Assembly (NCBI GenBank): GCA_905331475.1
Contig: CAJNYU010002627.1
Span: 1,770 to 65,769, forward strand
DNA: 64,000 nucleotides
Origin: Rotaria socialis
Lineage: Eukaryota; Rotifera; Eurotatoria; Philodinida; Philodinidae
Reading direction: 5' to 3'
Position numbers and translations under genes: made by a program. The notes beneath the pieces were generated by a model. The model saw only the letters and a list, made by a program, of their open reading frames with translations. It made no database searches and was not told the origin of the DNA. Below, in pieces: positions 1 to 11,219 of the stretch. How positions within the stretch are numbered: position 1 is the first letter of the stretch; each line of letters starts with the position of its first letter.

Positions 1-13
1 CCCCCCCCCCCCC
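1..13. repeat. poly-C run at window edge
   Basis: Thirteen consecutive C residues begin the window and run straight into an open GPCR reading frame. This is more likely a contig-end or assembly artefact than a biological feature; nothing else supports a telomere here. Confidence 0.5.
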
Positions 14-655
14 TCACGTTAAGCTAGTTGCACTTGTCGCCATTGAGCGCGTATATGTAACACTGTATCCAAAGAATAGTTGGTTGAAACTGTCTAAGAT
101 TGTAGGACGTATAATACTATTGATTGTTACATTTACTTTTGGATCACGTATGCATGAACTGATCGATTCCAATAATGTCGATGATCCCAAACACGGAGGA
201 CACGGTGAGTACGTAAATTTTAAGTATTTTTCGTTGCTAATGTTTCATTGTTTTTCAAGTTCAAAAACGATATTATCGCTTTTAGTCTTTTACTTGAATT
301 GAAAAAAACTTGACCGTCATTATACTATTACTTGCTGATAGGTACATGGTGTGCTGTACAATTCTCTGAAATCATTGCACTTTATAACAAAATAAATATT
401 GGTGTTCATTACTGTATCGAACTTTTTAGTATTTCTGTGTGAACACTAATTCTAATTATACTCATCGCACGACGTCGTGTCAATATAGACACGAAAAAGT
501 CTCGTTTAGAAGTATCATGGAATCAAATTATAACACAAAAGGAATTATTGGTTCCACCATTGGTTATAATCATCAGTGCATTACCACACACTTCATTATT
601 TCCGTTAATTTTGCATGTCAGGAACTGCATACCGCGTGTCAACCGTACTTATTAA
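14..655 (+). pseudogene. rhodopsin-type GPCR fragment, broken
   Basis: The reading frame entering from the left edge encodes the end of transmembrane helix 3 and the DRY-equivalent region (ALVAIERV), followed by helix 4 and a basic stretch. An intron (205-341, GTGAGT...TAG, phase 1) joins it to a second exon with an extracellular loop containing a Cys (TWCAVQF), helix 5, an ARRR-containing loop 3 and helix 6 (SALPH). The layout matches the class A GPCR families that are abundant in bdelloids. An in-frame TGA at 440-442 lies inside helix 5, and a TAA at 653-655 precedes any helix 7. The copy therefore appears truncated and non-functional, unless the TGA is a sequencing error. The 5' part lies outside the window. 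Confidence 0.7.
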
Positions 656-1201
656 CCATACTAACAGAAGTCAGAGACAATTGAGAAATACTAAATGATA
701 ATTATTGCTTTTCGAATGTCAATCATCACTTACTTGAAAATGAAAAACAATTTCAAGCTTAAAAATTTTCTCGATGAAGAGTCAATGTCATCAGTTGGTT
801 TTTAATATAAATATCAAACATATCATTCTTTTCTGCCATATGATTTATTTTTTAAATGAATTTTTTTCATTTAGTATATAAAACAATCCACAAAAAGAAC
901 ATGTAAAATCAGCAAAAAAAACCCTTAACAGAGTAATTCCTTTTTTTCTATGGATTTACTATGCAAGGGTTCTTTTTTCTGACATAAAGTTTGAAAAACT
1001 GTCGCACAAAAGATAGACAATAGTTGACACACCAGAAATGAAAAAACAAAAAAGTTTCCTGAGTACATATATGAAAAACATAGAATATATATTCACAGTT
1101 CAAAAACAATAGTAATAATAATGCAATTCATGTTTATCTGACATTTAAAGAAAACTATACAACACTAACGAAAAAGAAACAAAGATCCGGAAGAATTTCA
1201 T
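656..1201. other. non-coding AT-rich spacer
   Basis: No convincing coding potential or repeat is seen. It separates the GPCR remnant from the 3' end of the RING gene on the other strand. Confidence 0.6.
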
Positions 1202-2671
1202 TTATCTTGTTTGTTCACCTCGACAAATTGGACATCGAGTTGATGTCTAAAAAAAAAGGAAAACTTCTATTAGATATAAGATTATCATCTAAAATTTACC
1301 TTGAGCCATGGATCAATACATTCACTATGAAAGTAATGTTTACATCGTAAACGTTTAAGTTTCTCATTGACTATATATTCACTTAGACATATAGAACATT
1401 TATCATCGACTTTAATATTAGTTGAATTTTTTTTATGGATTATTGTCGGTAATTTTTCAAGTTCACTATCAGTTAAACCAACTACTGGCGTCTCGTCAGG
1501 AATAATCGAATCGAAAAATTCCTATATTAAATCATTAAATATAAATTACAATAAAATAAATCATTCAAAGAACTTACACCAAATTGAATATTAAATGTAG
1601 TTGGTAAAGAAAATATTTCATGATTAGGAGACATCCATGCATACGAAATCATGTCAAAAGATGGATGATAATGCACGTAATTATCATAGTAGGATGCTGC
1701 CTGTGCATCAATAACACGACTGAAACGAGAGAGAAAAGAAAAGAAAACGATTAAAAAAATATCTGTGTACACTTACTGAAGTAAATCAGTTAGAAGAAAC
1801 GAAGATGATGGTTGTTGATGTATATGAGTAGTCATGGATGTTCGATGAAATGATGGAGGACGATGCGATGTTGGCTCAAATGATATTCCACTTCGTTGAT
1901 GAGAAGAAAATGCTGAATGACGATTATTTGAAGTCATAACAGGTGATTGTTGATGATGAAAATGACGAGGTGGTTGCATAGAATAATTATGTGATCCATA
2001 GTTCGTTGAACGAGCAAAATAAGGAACATAATGAGCTGTAGGATTAGTTGGTTGGCTTTGTCGAGATCGTTGATTTCTATAGAATAGAGATCAGTAAGAA
2101 TCAAATTTTACGAATAAATACTTACGTATTATTTGATGAATACTGATGATTTAATGAATGATTATGTTGTACTCGTTGATTTTCATCATTTCTTGAACGT
2201 TTTGGTTCACGATGATGATATGTTTGAAAGTTTGATGCAGTAGTAGGCGCAGCAGTAGCGGCGCCAGCAGTTGAGGTTCGCCGTTGACGTTTTGTATGAT
2301 TATTTTGATGAGACGATCGTGGTATTGGGTTATTACGACCTTCCGTTTCATAGTCAAACCACGGTGGATGACGTGCAAAAGAAGCTGCTGATGAATTTTC
2401 AAAATGATAGTATGGAGTCGATGATGATGCAGTCTTAAAGGATATTTATTAGAAAATATTTTCACTAATTAAAAAAAAAAGAAATTATTACTGTTGCATG
2501 ATTAAATGGTAATCCTGCATAGGGATTATTATGATTCATTTGTCTTTGTGATGAATATTGAGAATAGGAAAAATCATTTTGTGTTGACGATGGCCGAAAT
2601 CGTCTAGATGCATTATCGGATGATGCATGATGAGGTGGAAGGAACGAACGATTTGAATTTTGACGAGACAT
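1202..2671 (-). CDS. RING-H2 E3 ubiquitin ligase, RNF38/44-like
   Basis: About six exons encode a protein with a long Ser/His/Asn/Arg-rich disordered N-terminus and a C-terminal RING-H2 finger. The finger spans the last two exons: CSICLSEY, then CKHYFH, SECIDPWL and CPIC, giving the C-x2-C...C-x-H-x2-H-x2-C...C-x2-C order. Just before it is the segment GLTDSELEKLPT, which resembles the conserved lead-in of the RNF6/RNF12/RNF38/RNF44/RNF111 group. Such proteins transfer ubiquitin from an E2 to substrates; the substrate is unknown here. The chosen start (MSRQNSNR, 2671) is the first Met of the disordered region; an upstream Met in the same frame is possible. Introns are short with GT-AG ends, and the last separates PWLK from the final Cys pair. 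No disabling change is seen. Confidence 0.85.
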
Positions 2672-2725
2672 GTAAAATAACAACTGATTCGTATGTTTAG
2701 TTTGATACAACTAAACAATAAAGGC

Positions 2726-2743
2726 GTGTGTGTGTGTGTGTGT
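2726..2743. repeat. (GT)n microsatellite
   Basis: A short GT dinucleotide tract lies about 55 bases upstream of the RING gene start codon, in its presumed 5' UTR or promoter. Confidence 0.8.
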
Positions 2744-3018
2744 TTCAAGTGTTTTCCAATGATTTCTATTGATCTAAGTGACTATCTATTGTTGACGTAT
2801 CATGAAGAAGATCAACTAGTGACATCTAACAAGGGGCTTTTCCCAATCAATATTGCCATTCTTTAGGCTTCTTATATAAATTTACACTGTTTTCAAGTGT
2901 TAAACTAATAGCAAATTCAAAATCTTGATCTTAGACTGCTTTATTATTTAATTAAAATATTCAAGTTGTTACAATAAAAACTTAGAATCAAGAAATAATA
3001 GAAGAGTTTCATATGCGA

Positions 3019-3547
3019 TTATAACACGTGTGATTGTTCTTGTAAACTATCATCATTTTGATTTGATGACATTGAGCAAGTTTCATCCATTTGGCACGAT
3101 TCTAAAAAATAGATTCATTCATTCAAATTTTCGGCACTAATAAATATCAAACCCGTGTTACAGCAAACGCCATTTGCGGCACATTGACCATTGGGTAATA
3201 CTGAACAAGATGCACTTTTGATAGTACATGGGATCACACTATGATCTTCAATTGAACATTGACGAATGTCTGACCGATGTCCAATTCGACAACCGGAGCT
3301 TGTGCAACAAATCGATGATCCATAACATTGGCCGTTGGCTCCACAACGTGGACACTGAAATAACGAGAAAAGCTATTGTCATTCAGAAAAAAAATAAAAC
3401 AATGAATCAATCTCTAACTTGATGATCATGAAGAATACTACTGGCAAATAAACTTCGCTTGCCGCCAATCGGACAATTAGTAATATAACATGCATAACTT
3501 AATTGTATGATAGCGAGAGATAAAATGAATAAGGTGGATTGACGCAT
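3019..3547 (-). CDS. oxytocin/vasopressin-type neuropeptide precursor with neurophysin
   Basis: Three exons (3547-3419, 3354-3153, 3101-3019) give a 137-residue preprohormone. A hydrophobic signal peptide of about 19 residues is followed directly by the nonapeptide CYITNCPIG and then the amidation/cleavage signal GKR. After a short linker comes a neurophysin domain with the family's spaced Cys pattern (CPRCG, CYGSSICC, GCRIG, CAANGVCC, ESCQMDETC), and the protein ends with an acidic tail. Introns fall immediately before the neurophysin core and near its end, as in this family generally. The mature peptide has the invariant Cys1, Asn5, Cys6, Pro7 and Gly9. Residue 8 is Ile, which is neutral and oxytocin-like rather than Arg/Lys. 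Residue 4 is Thr, as in insect inotocin. The product is expected to be secreted, with neurophysin acting as carrier in the granule, and to act on an OT/VP-type GPCR. The copy appears intact. Confidence 0.95.
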
Positions 3548-4293
3548 ACTCTAGAAAGTTCATATGAGATGTTTAGGTTTATTCATTCATTTGAACGACT
3601 TACTTCGTTGGTGTCAGGCAATATGGATTTTAATGAGATGAATGCAAGTTTAGAAATACTAAGTACTGAGTAGACAACACTTTTTATATAAAAAGGCCAG
3701 TAGTAGTAGTGGGAGGCAAGATAGAGAAAAAAACTAAAGTTGGTAAAAAAAAAAACTAATAGAATTAACACCTACCAACTGTGAACTGATATATTGCTTG
3801 GCCTCTGTTCAAGTTTTAAAATACAATTAGCATCATTTTTATTTTAAAAAATATCATTAATGTTTCTATTCAAAAAAACGGAGAATAATGAATATTTGAG
3901 ACCATTATTCTGCTCATTATATTTAGCACCTTGTTATTGTACGTGACTTGTTAAATATTAGCAACATTTTTGAATTGATTATTTTATTTCCATGGCATTA
4001 GAAAAAAAAACGATCTTACATATTCTGCATGAAAACTACAGGAAATGACATTTCTGATAAGAAAACATATATAGCCATTGATAGATTTCAATTCCATTGA
4101 TTAAATTGAACATTTTCATACAAGTTATTTGTCTTTTAAGTTCCTAGACACTGATCTTTGATTCTAAATCACTTGCGTCATCTATTCACTCAAAAATATC
4201 ATTATTCTTTTTCTTTTATACCATTCAAAAAAAGAAACGATCCATAAAAATACAAGTAATTAATAAAATGAGAAAGGAATTTGTTTTTTCATA
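3548..4293. other. spacer between two minus-strand genes
   Basis: This holds the promoter and 5' UTR of the neuropeptide gene and the downstream flank of the ABCD gene. A GT-rich donor-like site just upstream of the start codon (near 3600) would fit a 5' UTR intron. No coding region is recognised. Confidence 0.5.
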
Positions 4294-7273
4294 TTAATTC
4301 TGATCGTCAGTTATATCTTCGCCAAGTAATTGGGGTAGTTCATCTAAACGTCTTTGTATTTCAGGAATACCAGCTAATTGAGATTCAGCACGTTCCTTTT
4401 CACCTTTAAGTGTTAAACATTTTTCTGTATCGTATCAAGAATTTCAAATGTCCATTGACCATCACCATTGAACTGAAGCAAATGTGTATGATAAGCCCTT
4501 AAACATAGAGAATATTTTCTTTTTTTTTATTTGTAATGATAAATTTTCACTGACCAAAGAGAAGGTCGATGTGTTATTGTCAATAATGAAATTCCTAGTT
4601 TTTTTACTCGTTCATATATTTTTCCTTCAACATCAATCGATACGGCACTGGTACATTCATCAAGCAATGCATATTTAGGTTTATGATAGAAAATTCGAGC
4701 TAAACCAAGACGTTGTTTTTCACCACCCGACAGAATATCTTTCCAATCACGTTCAACATTTAAACCACCTTCACGTTGTACTATATATTGTAATTCAACA
4801 TTGTTAAGAATTTCCATTAAATGATTATCATTGATACGGGCTTGACCCATTCTGTGTGGATAAATAATTTGATCTCGTAAGGTACCCGGACACATGTAAG
4901 GTCTTTGTGGAATGAGAAAGAAATTCGATGGATTCGGTCGATGAAGAAAACCAGAATAGATCGGCCATAAACCTCGAACAATACGAAAGAATGATGATTT
5001 ACCGCAACCATTGGGTCCAGTGATAAGAACATGCATATTTGGTGTAATCTAATAACAGAGAAATACATACACAAATATGTTTAAATCTACCTATGAATTT
5101 AAAGATTTTACTTTCAATGAAAGACTTTCGATAATAACATCACCATTTGGAGTAATTATTGGCAAATTTTCAGCAATTATATCTGCATCGGATTCAATAG
5201 TTCGGCCTTTCAAAAATAACTTCAATCAAAGTAGATCTAAAAAGTCAATCGCAAACCTCCTTGTGGATTTAAATTGACTTTTCGTTTTGCTTCTATATAT
5301 GAATCTTCGTCTACTATCGTTGGAAGTCGCTGATATCGTTCATGTGCGCATTCATCAAAAACCTGAAGCATTGTATAAACTCGATTTGTGTATCCCGCTA
5401 ATTGAGCAATCTTAATTGATTCTTTTAAGATTAAAACAAAAAGTCTCGATTTATATTAATCTTACCTCTTTATACGATGATATAACACGTTCTACTGCAT
5501 CGGCACCCGATGATAATAAATTTTTACTTACTGTAAATGCCTCTGTGCGTGAACTAATTCCAAGCGGATCTCCTATTGGATCTATAAATGAAGAAAAAAG
5601 CGAAGTGTGTTCAACTATTAGTCTTACCGATATGAATTACCATCTGTTTCACCGGATCCATCATATGTCAGGATTGGTATAGCTATAAATACCATACCAC
5701 CTAGAATACACAATGCATGAATAACCATATAATTCATACCATTTAAGATAATATGTTTTTGTGGACCTTGATTCATAACGGTATGGGTTTTTACAAAAAA
5801 TTACACAGAAAACAAGATCGAAGTCGCCTTTTAGGCATACTACGTATATATTCCAACTGATTAAAAGTACCAAAAATCAATATTTTTTATTTACTTCTTA
5901 AGGTTTTTCAAGTTCTGAAAGCTTCTTCTCACAATTCGTTCACGCAATGCGACTCTGAAAACCATTTCATAGAGAATCTCGTCTCGTTAACTATTGAAAT
6001 TAGTCACTAGATTCTAATTTTATACTTGTCAGCACACGAAAACAAAGTGCAAGCGATCTTCAAAGTTAGAGCAACATTTATGAATAATTACATGAATGCC
6101 AGAAATATTTCATTAAAAATTGTTCAAGCATAATAAACCAAAGTTTTTTCTTAATAATCAAGTTTGTTTGTTCTCTTAATTGATAATATAATTTTAATAT
6201 CCAATCTTTTTCTACCTGTTTTAAAAGTTAAAAATTTAGTACAATAAAAACCCTATTTTTTACATACTTCATGGCCATCGAAAAATGCAATCTCTTCAGC
6301 ATTAGTAATAATTCTTGTATGTGCAAAACGAAGTAAGCCTCGTCGTCTTGCTTCTTCGGAAACAAGTTTACCGAATCGAGGTGAAAGTTTCCGAAGTGCC
6401 AAAAATGTCATAAAAATGACTATAATTGTTAAAATAGGAACTTCTATTAAAACAAACATCATCAATGAAAAAAAAAAATAAACATAAATTAAATTTCGCT
6501 CATGTTTACCTTTGAGACCTCGTGCTCGTTTTTTTTCTTGAACCATAACTACAAGTGTCCATGATACAACTGCAATATCAAAAAATGGTTTCGTAAGATG
6601 AGAGAATAGATGTGTTAATGTTGTTGTAAATGTTTCAATATCGTCTGTTAAATTTTGATCCGGTGTAAGTAAACGAGTATCCATATTTGATATACGATAA
6701 TATGTTTGATTCTATGAAGTAAACCTAGTTGAAAACATCAAACAACTAATATCGATAAGAAACTCTTACACGAAAATAGGAATCATAAGCGTAACGAGTC
6801 AATTTCGAACGAAATGCTAATGCAAGTTTTGATTCAGCAAATTTAATAAAACTATTAATAAAACTAGCCGGAATAGCCACAGTCAGAAAAATACTAATCG
6901 TACGAATAAAATCACGTGGATTACGTTGTACTAATGATTTTACAATGGCACCATCGAGTCGTGCTATATAAACTGAAAGGAATGTGCGTGAAATAAGTGC
7001 AGTTAAATGTGTAACAAATAATACAAATGAATCACTACGTAAACGTGGAATGAGAATTTTTATGATTACCAGAAGTTGATTGAAAAATCGTTTATTAATT
7101 CCGATCGATGACGATAAAGTAATGCTCATGAGAGATTTATTTTGTGATTGAACAAGTTTGAAAAATTTTTTTAATCGAAGGTATCGACGATAACGACGAA
7201 TAAGATAGATTATTAAAGCGAATGATGATGAAAAAATGAAGATTTTCGTTCGACGAGAAGATGCCATGTTCAT
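4294..7273 (-). CDS. ABC transporter subfamily D half-transporter (peroxisomal fatty-acyl type)
   Basis: The multi-exon product matches the ABCD1/2 (ALDP) family. These import very-long-chain acyl-CoA into peroxisomes as half-transporter dimers. In order it has a basic N-terminus with a membrane anchor, the transmembrane domain (PRDFIRTI), the segment [16 protein letters not shown], the [10 protein letters not shown] motif, RTEAFT...ERVISSYKE, and a nucleotide-binding domain. The latter has Walker [11 protein letters not shown]-loop IPQRPYM, signature LSGGEKQR, Walker [11 protein letters not shown] and switch ITHRPSLW, so it looks catalytically competent. Introns are short; the one between HEV and FALRER is about 300 bases. 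After the last exon begins ([13 protein letters not shown]), a run of five A residues (plus 4420-4424) puts the tail ([20 protein letters not shown]) out of frame, so as read translation stops early at a TAA. This is either a one-base sequencing error or a real C-terminal truncation. Confidence 0.9.
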
Positions 7274-7551
7274 AGTGGTGAATAGCTTATGCTGTCTACT
7301 GGCAAACGTTTTTTCTTATCGCATAACAGGTGACTTGATGATTGTCGCATCTACTATTTGCTATTATTTTAAGTAGTACGTCAATCGCTTGGTAATGTTT
7401 CAATGGATATAAACTAACCAACCGTGAATACGATTGACGTGTCCTTTCACAAGATGTCATTCTGAATAATAGAAGTTAAAGCCGCCAAAATATTTCACTA
7501 TTTATATTTTTGTTTTAATAATCAATAATAAAACCGAAACAAATTATATTT
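7274..7551. promoter_or_regulatory. bidirectional intergenic promoter region
   Basis: This 278-base gap lies between the start codons of the ABCD gene (minus) and the dynein light chain gene (plus). Both 5' ends must lie here, so it is presumably a shared promoter. No specific factor site is claimed. Confidence 0.5.
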
Positions 7552-8015
7552 ATGTCTGTAAATCATTCGAACGATTTAGTTGAGAACGAAGCTTTCGATC
7601 TCAGTCATACTACGAATATCATTCGAGCAATAGTCGAAGATATTCTCAATAGGAATAAATTCAATGAAGACAATGTCAATAGTTGGACACGACAGATTGT
7701 TGATAGATGTCAACAATCTTTGTTAGAAATTCATAATTCATTTAAAACAATTATCACAGCAATGATTATTCCTAAGAGTGAGGAAAATATTCATATGAGT
7801 AATGCTTGCCTTTGGGATTATGAAGTTGATGGTAGTACAATTATCAAGTAGGCAAAGAGAATTCAGCAAAGAGAAAATTAGATTATGGTTTGTTCTAGAT
7901 GGGAAAACAATTCGATGTAAGACATGACATACAAAACGTGATTTCTTTACGATAAATTTACATTTCTTATAGGTATTGTATTGTGTCAGCATTTGCATTG
8001 TCATCTGCAAGCTGA
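7552..8015 (+). CDS. Tctex-1 type dynein light chain
   Basis: Three exons (7552-7847, 7899-7916, 7973-8015) give 118 residues, close to the normal size of DYNLT proteins. The family motifs are clear: an N-terminal helix pair (IIRAIVEDILN), NSWTRQIVD, ITAMIIPKSEEN, ACLWDYEVDGS, and after splicing the terminal strand WENNSMYCIVSAFALS. The middle exon is only 18 bases, and both flanking introns are about 50 bases. The product is a dimeric subunit of cytoplasmic or axonemal dynein that binds the intermediate chain and cargo. It is divergently paired with the ABCD transporter gene. The copy is intact. Confidence 0.92.
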
Positions 8016-8417
8016 TTTTACCACTTGAAATTATTCTATATGCTTAGTATCTCAACTTGTTTATCAAATAAATAAACATCGGAATAAGTGATAAAAGTTC
8101 GAAAGCAGATTATCGAAAACTCAAAGCCCTTTTAGTCATATAATTCGTTCGCATCTTTACTATTGTGTTTTGTGTACGTGTATCATATTGTATTCTATTG
8201 ATCAAATCTTAGGAGAAGTTGTTCACCAAATGATATGTAGGGGCTCATCATTTTTGAGGGTGGGCGGCTGTTTGAAAATTGCCGTACCCCCCTAGGAGAA
8301 AATGTTGGCATTTGGCAACATCCGGCCGGAAAGGGTTAACCTTTTAACCCTTGATCTTTTTATAAATAGTTTTGTTTACATAGGAAACGTTCACTTATCA
8401 TTCTCTTATTCTTAAAA
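8016..8417. other. downstream flank, partly GC-rich repeat-like
   Basis: After the dynein light chain stop this is AT-rich. From about 8240 it changes to a GC-richer block with a small palindrome (GGGTTAACC...GGTTAACCC type, around 8330-8352), which resembles decayed transposon sequence. No gene is seen. Confidence 0.4.
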
Positions 8418-8425
8418 GAAACGAA

Positions 8426-9227
8426 CAGGGTGCCACCTCTTCCGCTTTTTGTGTACTCAAAAAGTGAGTACACTAGAATCGGTCAGTGTGTCCGGCCGGC
8501 CGTAAGCACGATAACTTTCGAAAGGAGAGTCAGACCGTGATGAAATTTTCCACACAGTTCAATCTCATGAATATCTCGGTCGAGTTCGAAGATGAGAAGA
8601 ATCCCTCAAGAAATGGTTGAGTTATATAGAAAATTGCCATTTTTGACCATGCCATTCCTGAGGAGGAGTACAGGGTTTTTTTCAAAAAACAAATTTTTCT
8701 CAGAATTATTCACAACATATATAAATCGACTCAGTTTTTAACGCTGATTCTGAATCTGAGATTAGTTTTGACCTAAACAGTAGCTTTCTAACGAAACATC
8801 GCCTGAAAAACGTCTCAAATGCACAAAAACTGCATCCAGAAATCAAATTGCCTAGTTTTTCATGATAATTTTGGTGTTCAGACATTCTAGAATGACTCAT
8901 ATATCTCATGCACTTTTTGCAGTACACATAACTCTCGGATGAAATCCGAAGTTTTCACATTTATTTCTGTATGAAACGTGTTCCATATCGAACATATGCA
9001 AAGAATAAAACCTGTTATTGCTGAATAAATTCGTATTGTTTACAAATACAGTGAATCGTCATTGTCTTCTATGTTTTGAAACTTTGATAAAATAAATGCA
9101 ATAAGTACGAAAAAATGCCTAATATTTTCAGAAGTATGACAAATTTGCTATAATATAAGCTTTTGGCTTTTTCTGTTTTTCTTTCCGCTATTTTTCGCTT
9201 TTTAGACTGCATCAGGTGGCAACCCTG
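8426..9227. mobile_element. non-autonomous hAT-like DNA transposon, 802 bp
   Basis: The left end reads CAGGGTGCCACCTC. The right end, reverse-complemented, reads CAGGGTTGCCACCTG, giving imperfect terminal inverted repeats that start with CAGGG as many hAT elements do. The element is flanked on both sides by the identical octamer GAAACGAA (8418-8425 and 9228-9235), the 8-bp target duplication expected for hAT. The interior has no recognisable transposase, so movement would depend on an autonomous relative. The perfect octamer suggests that the insertion is not very old. Confidence 0.9.
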
Positions 9228-9235
9228 GAAACGAA

Positions 9236-11219
9236 TCATATTGAAATGACGAAGACTATTTGTAGACAAAGCAATTTTCATTTGCAGAATAACTGATTAG
9301 CAAATGCATCAAACATAGTAAATCATGTGTACATGTGATAAGAACTATACGAGATTCGATCCTCTTTTTTTTATAGACACATTTATTTTCACAAATGAAG
9401 ATCACTCATTCAAGCAATAGTCATTAAAGAGTAGTTTAATATATCTAAAGATAAAAAGAACGGGAAGAGTAGAGAAAGTGATGAGTAAATATTTCGTATG
9501 TAATCAAAGCAGTTGACAAATATAGAGCAATAAATAAAACATCAGAGTCTATCCTTAGATTAAATAAAGTATAGCCGTAGGTTAAATATTCAGTGTCATA
9601 TCCATTTTAGGCAGTGCTAAAAATTGAAACAAAGCATCAAATAATCATTATGATTTTTGACATAACAGACGAGCAGTCCCCTAGAACAAAATATCATGAT
9701 GTTCTACAAGAAAAAGTAACATCACACATCTCATCATGGTCGTGAAGATTGTTTTTAGATATTTTCATAGACGAATGCTACCATTGACTGTCGGAAAAGT
9801 AAACCTTTTTACTAAAGCGAAATAATTTCAATAGCAAGAAAGGAATTCATTTTTAGATCATAACACGCTGCACATCCAAAGATTTCAAATTTGTGGGAAT
9901 TTTTTTTTCTAATCGTTTATTATCAAGGAATCAACGAACGAACAGCGTATGATTATCTAGTTTCTTTTTGTGAAATATCAACATCTTTTCTATTAAGATA
10001 ACTTACATCTATTCATGTTAAATTAATAAAGTATGGATCAGTCAACATTTCACATTGTAACACAAATATTTCATATGAAATCTCTTTATTTACAATCTCA
10101 ATAGTGTCGAAATAGAATTAAGCATTGAAATGACCTGAATATCGAATGCGAAAAAAATGAAGAAATTTTTAATCTCTTCGTTGAAGAGATGAATGTCGAT
10201 TGGCTGAAACAGGCAGAGAAGAAAGACAACGAATAGGCTATAATGTAAAAGAGAAAAAAATAGAATTTTTTGTTTTAGCAATCTTAGCGATTATAAAAAT
10301 TTTATTCGATGAAATTATACGTAATACTAGAAAAGAAGACGCTAAGTTTCTTTTGGCATTTATATTTTTTTACCTTATCAACCACACTCAATAAAAAATG
10401 AGAAAATAATTTTTTAATCTTTCCAAACTGCGGTCATTTTGCACTAATTAGGTTAATTGTTGTCCGCAATTAATGCATAGTCTCATAGCGAAGTCACATT
10501 TTTCAACAATCTATTTCGTACTATCAAAGGAATTTTTCATAAATAAACGTTTTAATATGGGCAACACCTCGAGTCTTGAAAAAATAAAAAAATTGAATGA
10601 TGCAATTACCCGATTCATAGTCTAGATCTAAATCTAAGAGATAATCATAAGTCACATGCCAAACAAAATTCACACTCAGTCTGTGTATCAGTTGGAACAT
10701 ATGGATATCGATCTTGTCACAAACTATCAGTTATATTTCTATCACAGTACGGTTCTTTTTGTCATTTCTTCTAAAATTGAACCCATACACATTAAGATCA
10801 TCACACTATGTATAAATATTTGTTGCCTGTCATTTTAGAAATGCAGATTAAAACAAAACATATGCGAAAACAAACAAGAGTAGAAGATATCATTTTTGAT
10901 GATCAGGAATATACTTTTTTATAAATACGTATCCGTCAAGCCAAATGTGAATAATCGTTCCTTGTTAACGATTGGATATCATTTGTTTTCGTTTTTGCTG
11001 AGAAGATAATTCGCATCAGTTTGGGAACGACAGAAAAGAAACAAAATACGTTAAGACAGAACATTCATATTTTTCGTTCATTTTATTAATGTAGGTATGA
11101 AACAGATGAAAAGAAAAAATGAAGAGTCATTCATTTTATATCATCTTAATCTTCACAACAGAAAAGACAGTCGATTTTCTTTCATTTTAGTGGTATCACA
11201 TAGCAAATTAACCACCTAA
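9236..11219. other. long gene-poor spacer
   Basis: About 2 kb of AT-rich sequence with frequent stops in all frames. The proximal part presumably includes the promoter and 5' UTR of the gene starting at 11220. No RNA gene or repeat is recognised by eye. Confidence 0.5.

Noticed and set aside
1-13. Poly-C as a telomere
   Set aside because: It is a homopolymer joined directly to coding sequence; no telomeric unit repeat is present.
2151-2465. 104-codon minus-strand frame rich in His and Ile
   Set aside because: It is a shifted frame of exon 2 of the RING gene; the correct frame fits the splice phases on both sides.
8706-8927. Cys/His-containing frame inside the hAT-like element
   Set aside because: CKKC and CSFC looked like a zinc finger, but spacing fits no known finger and there is no neighbouring transposase sequence.
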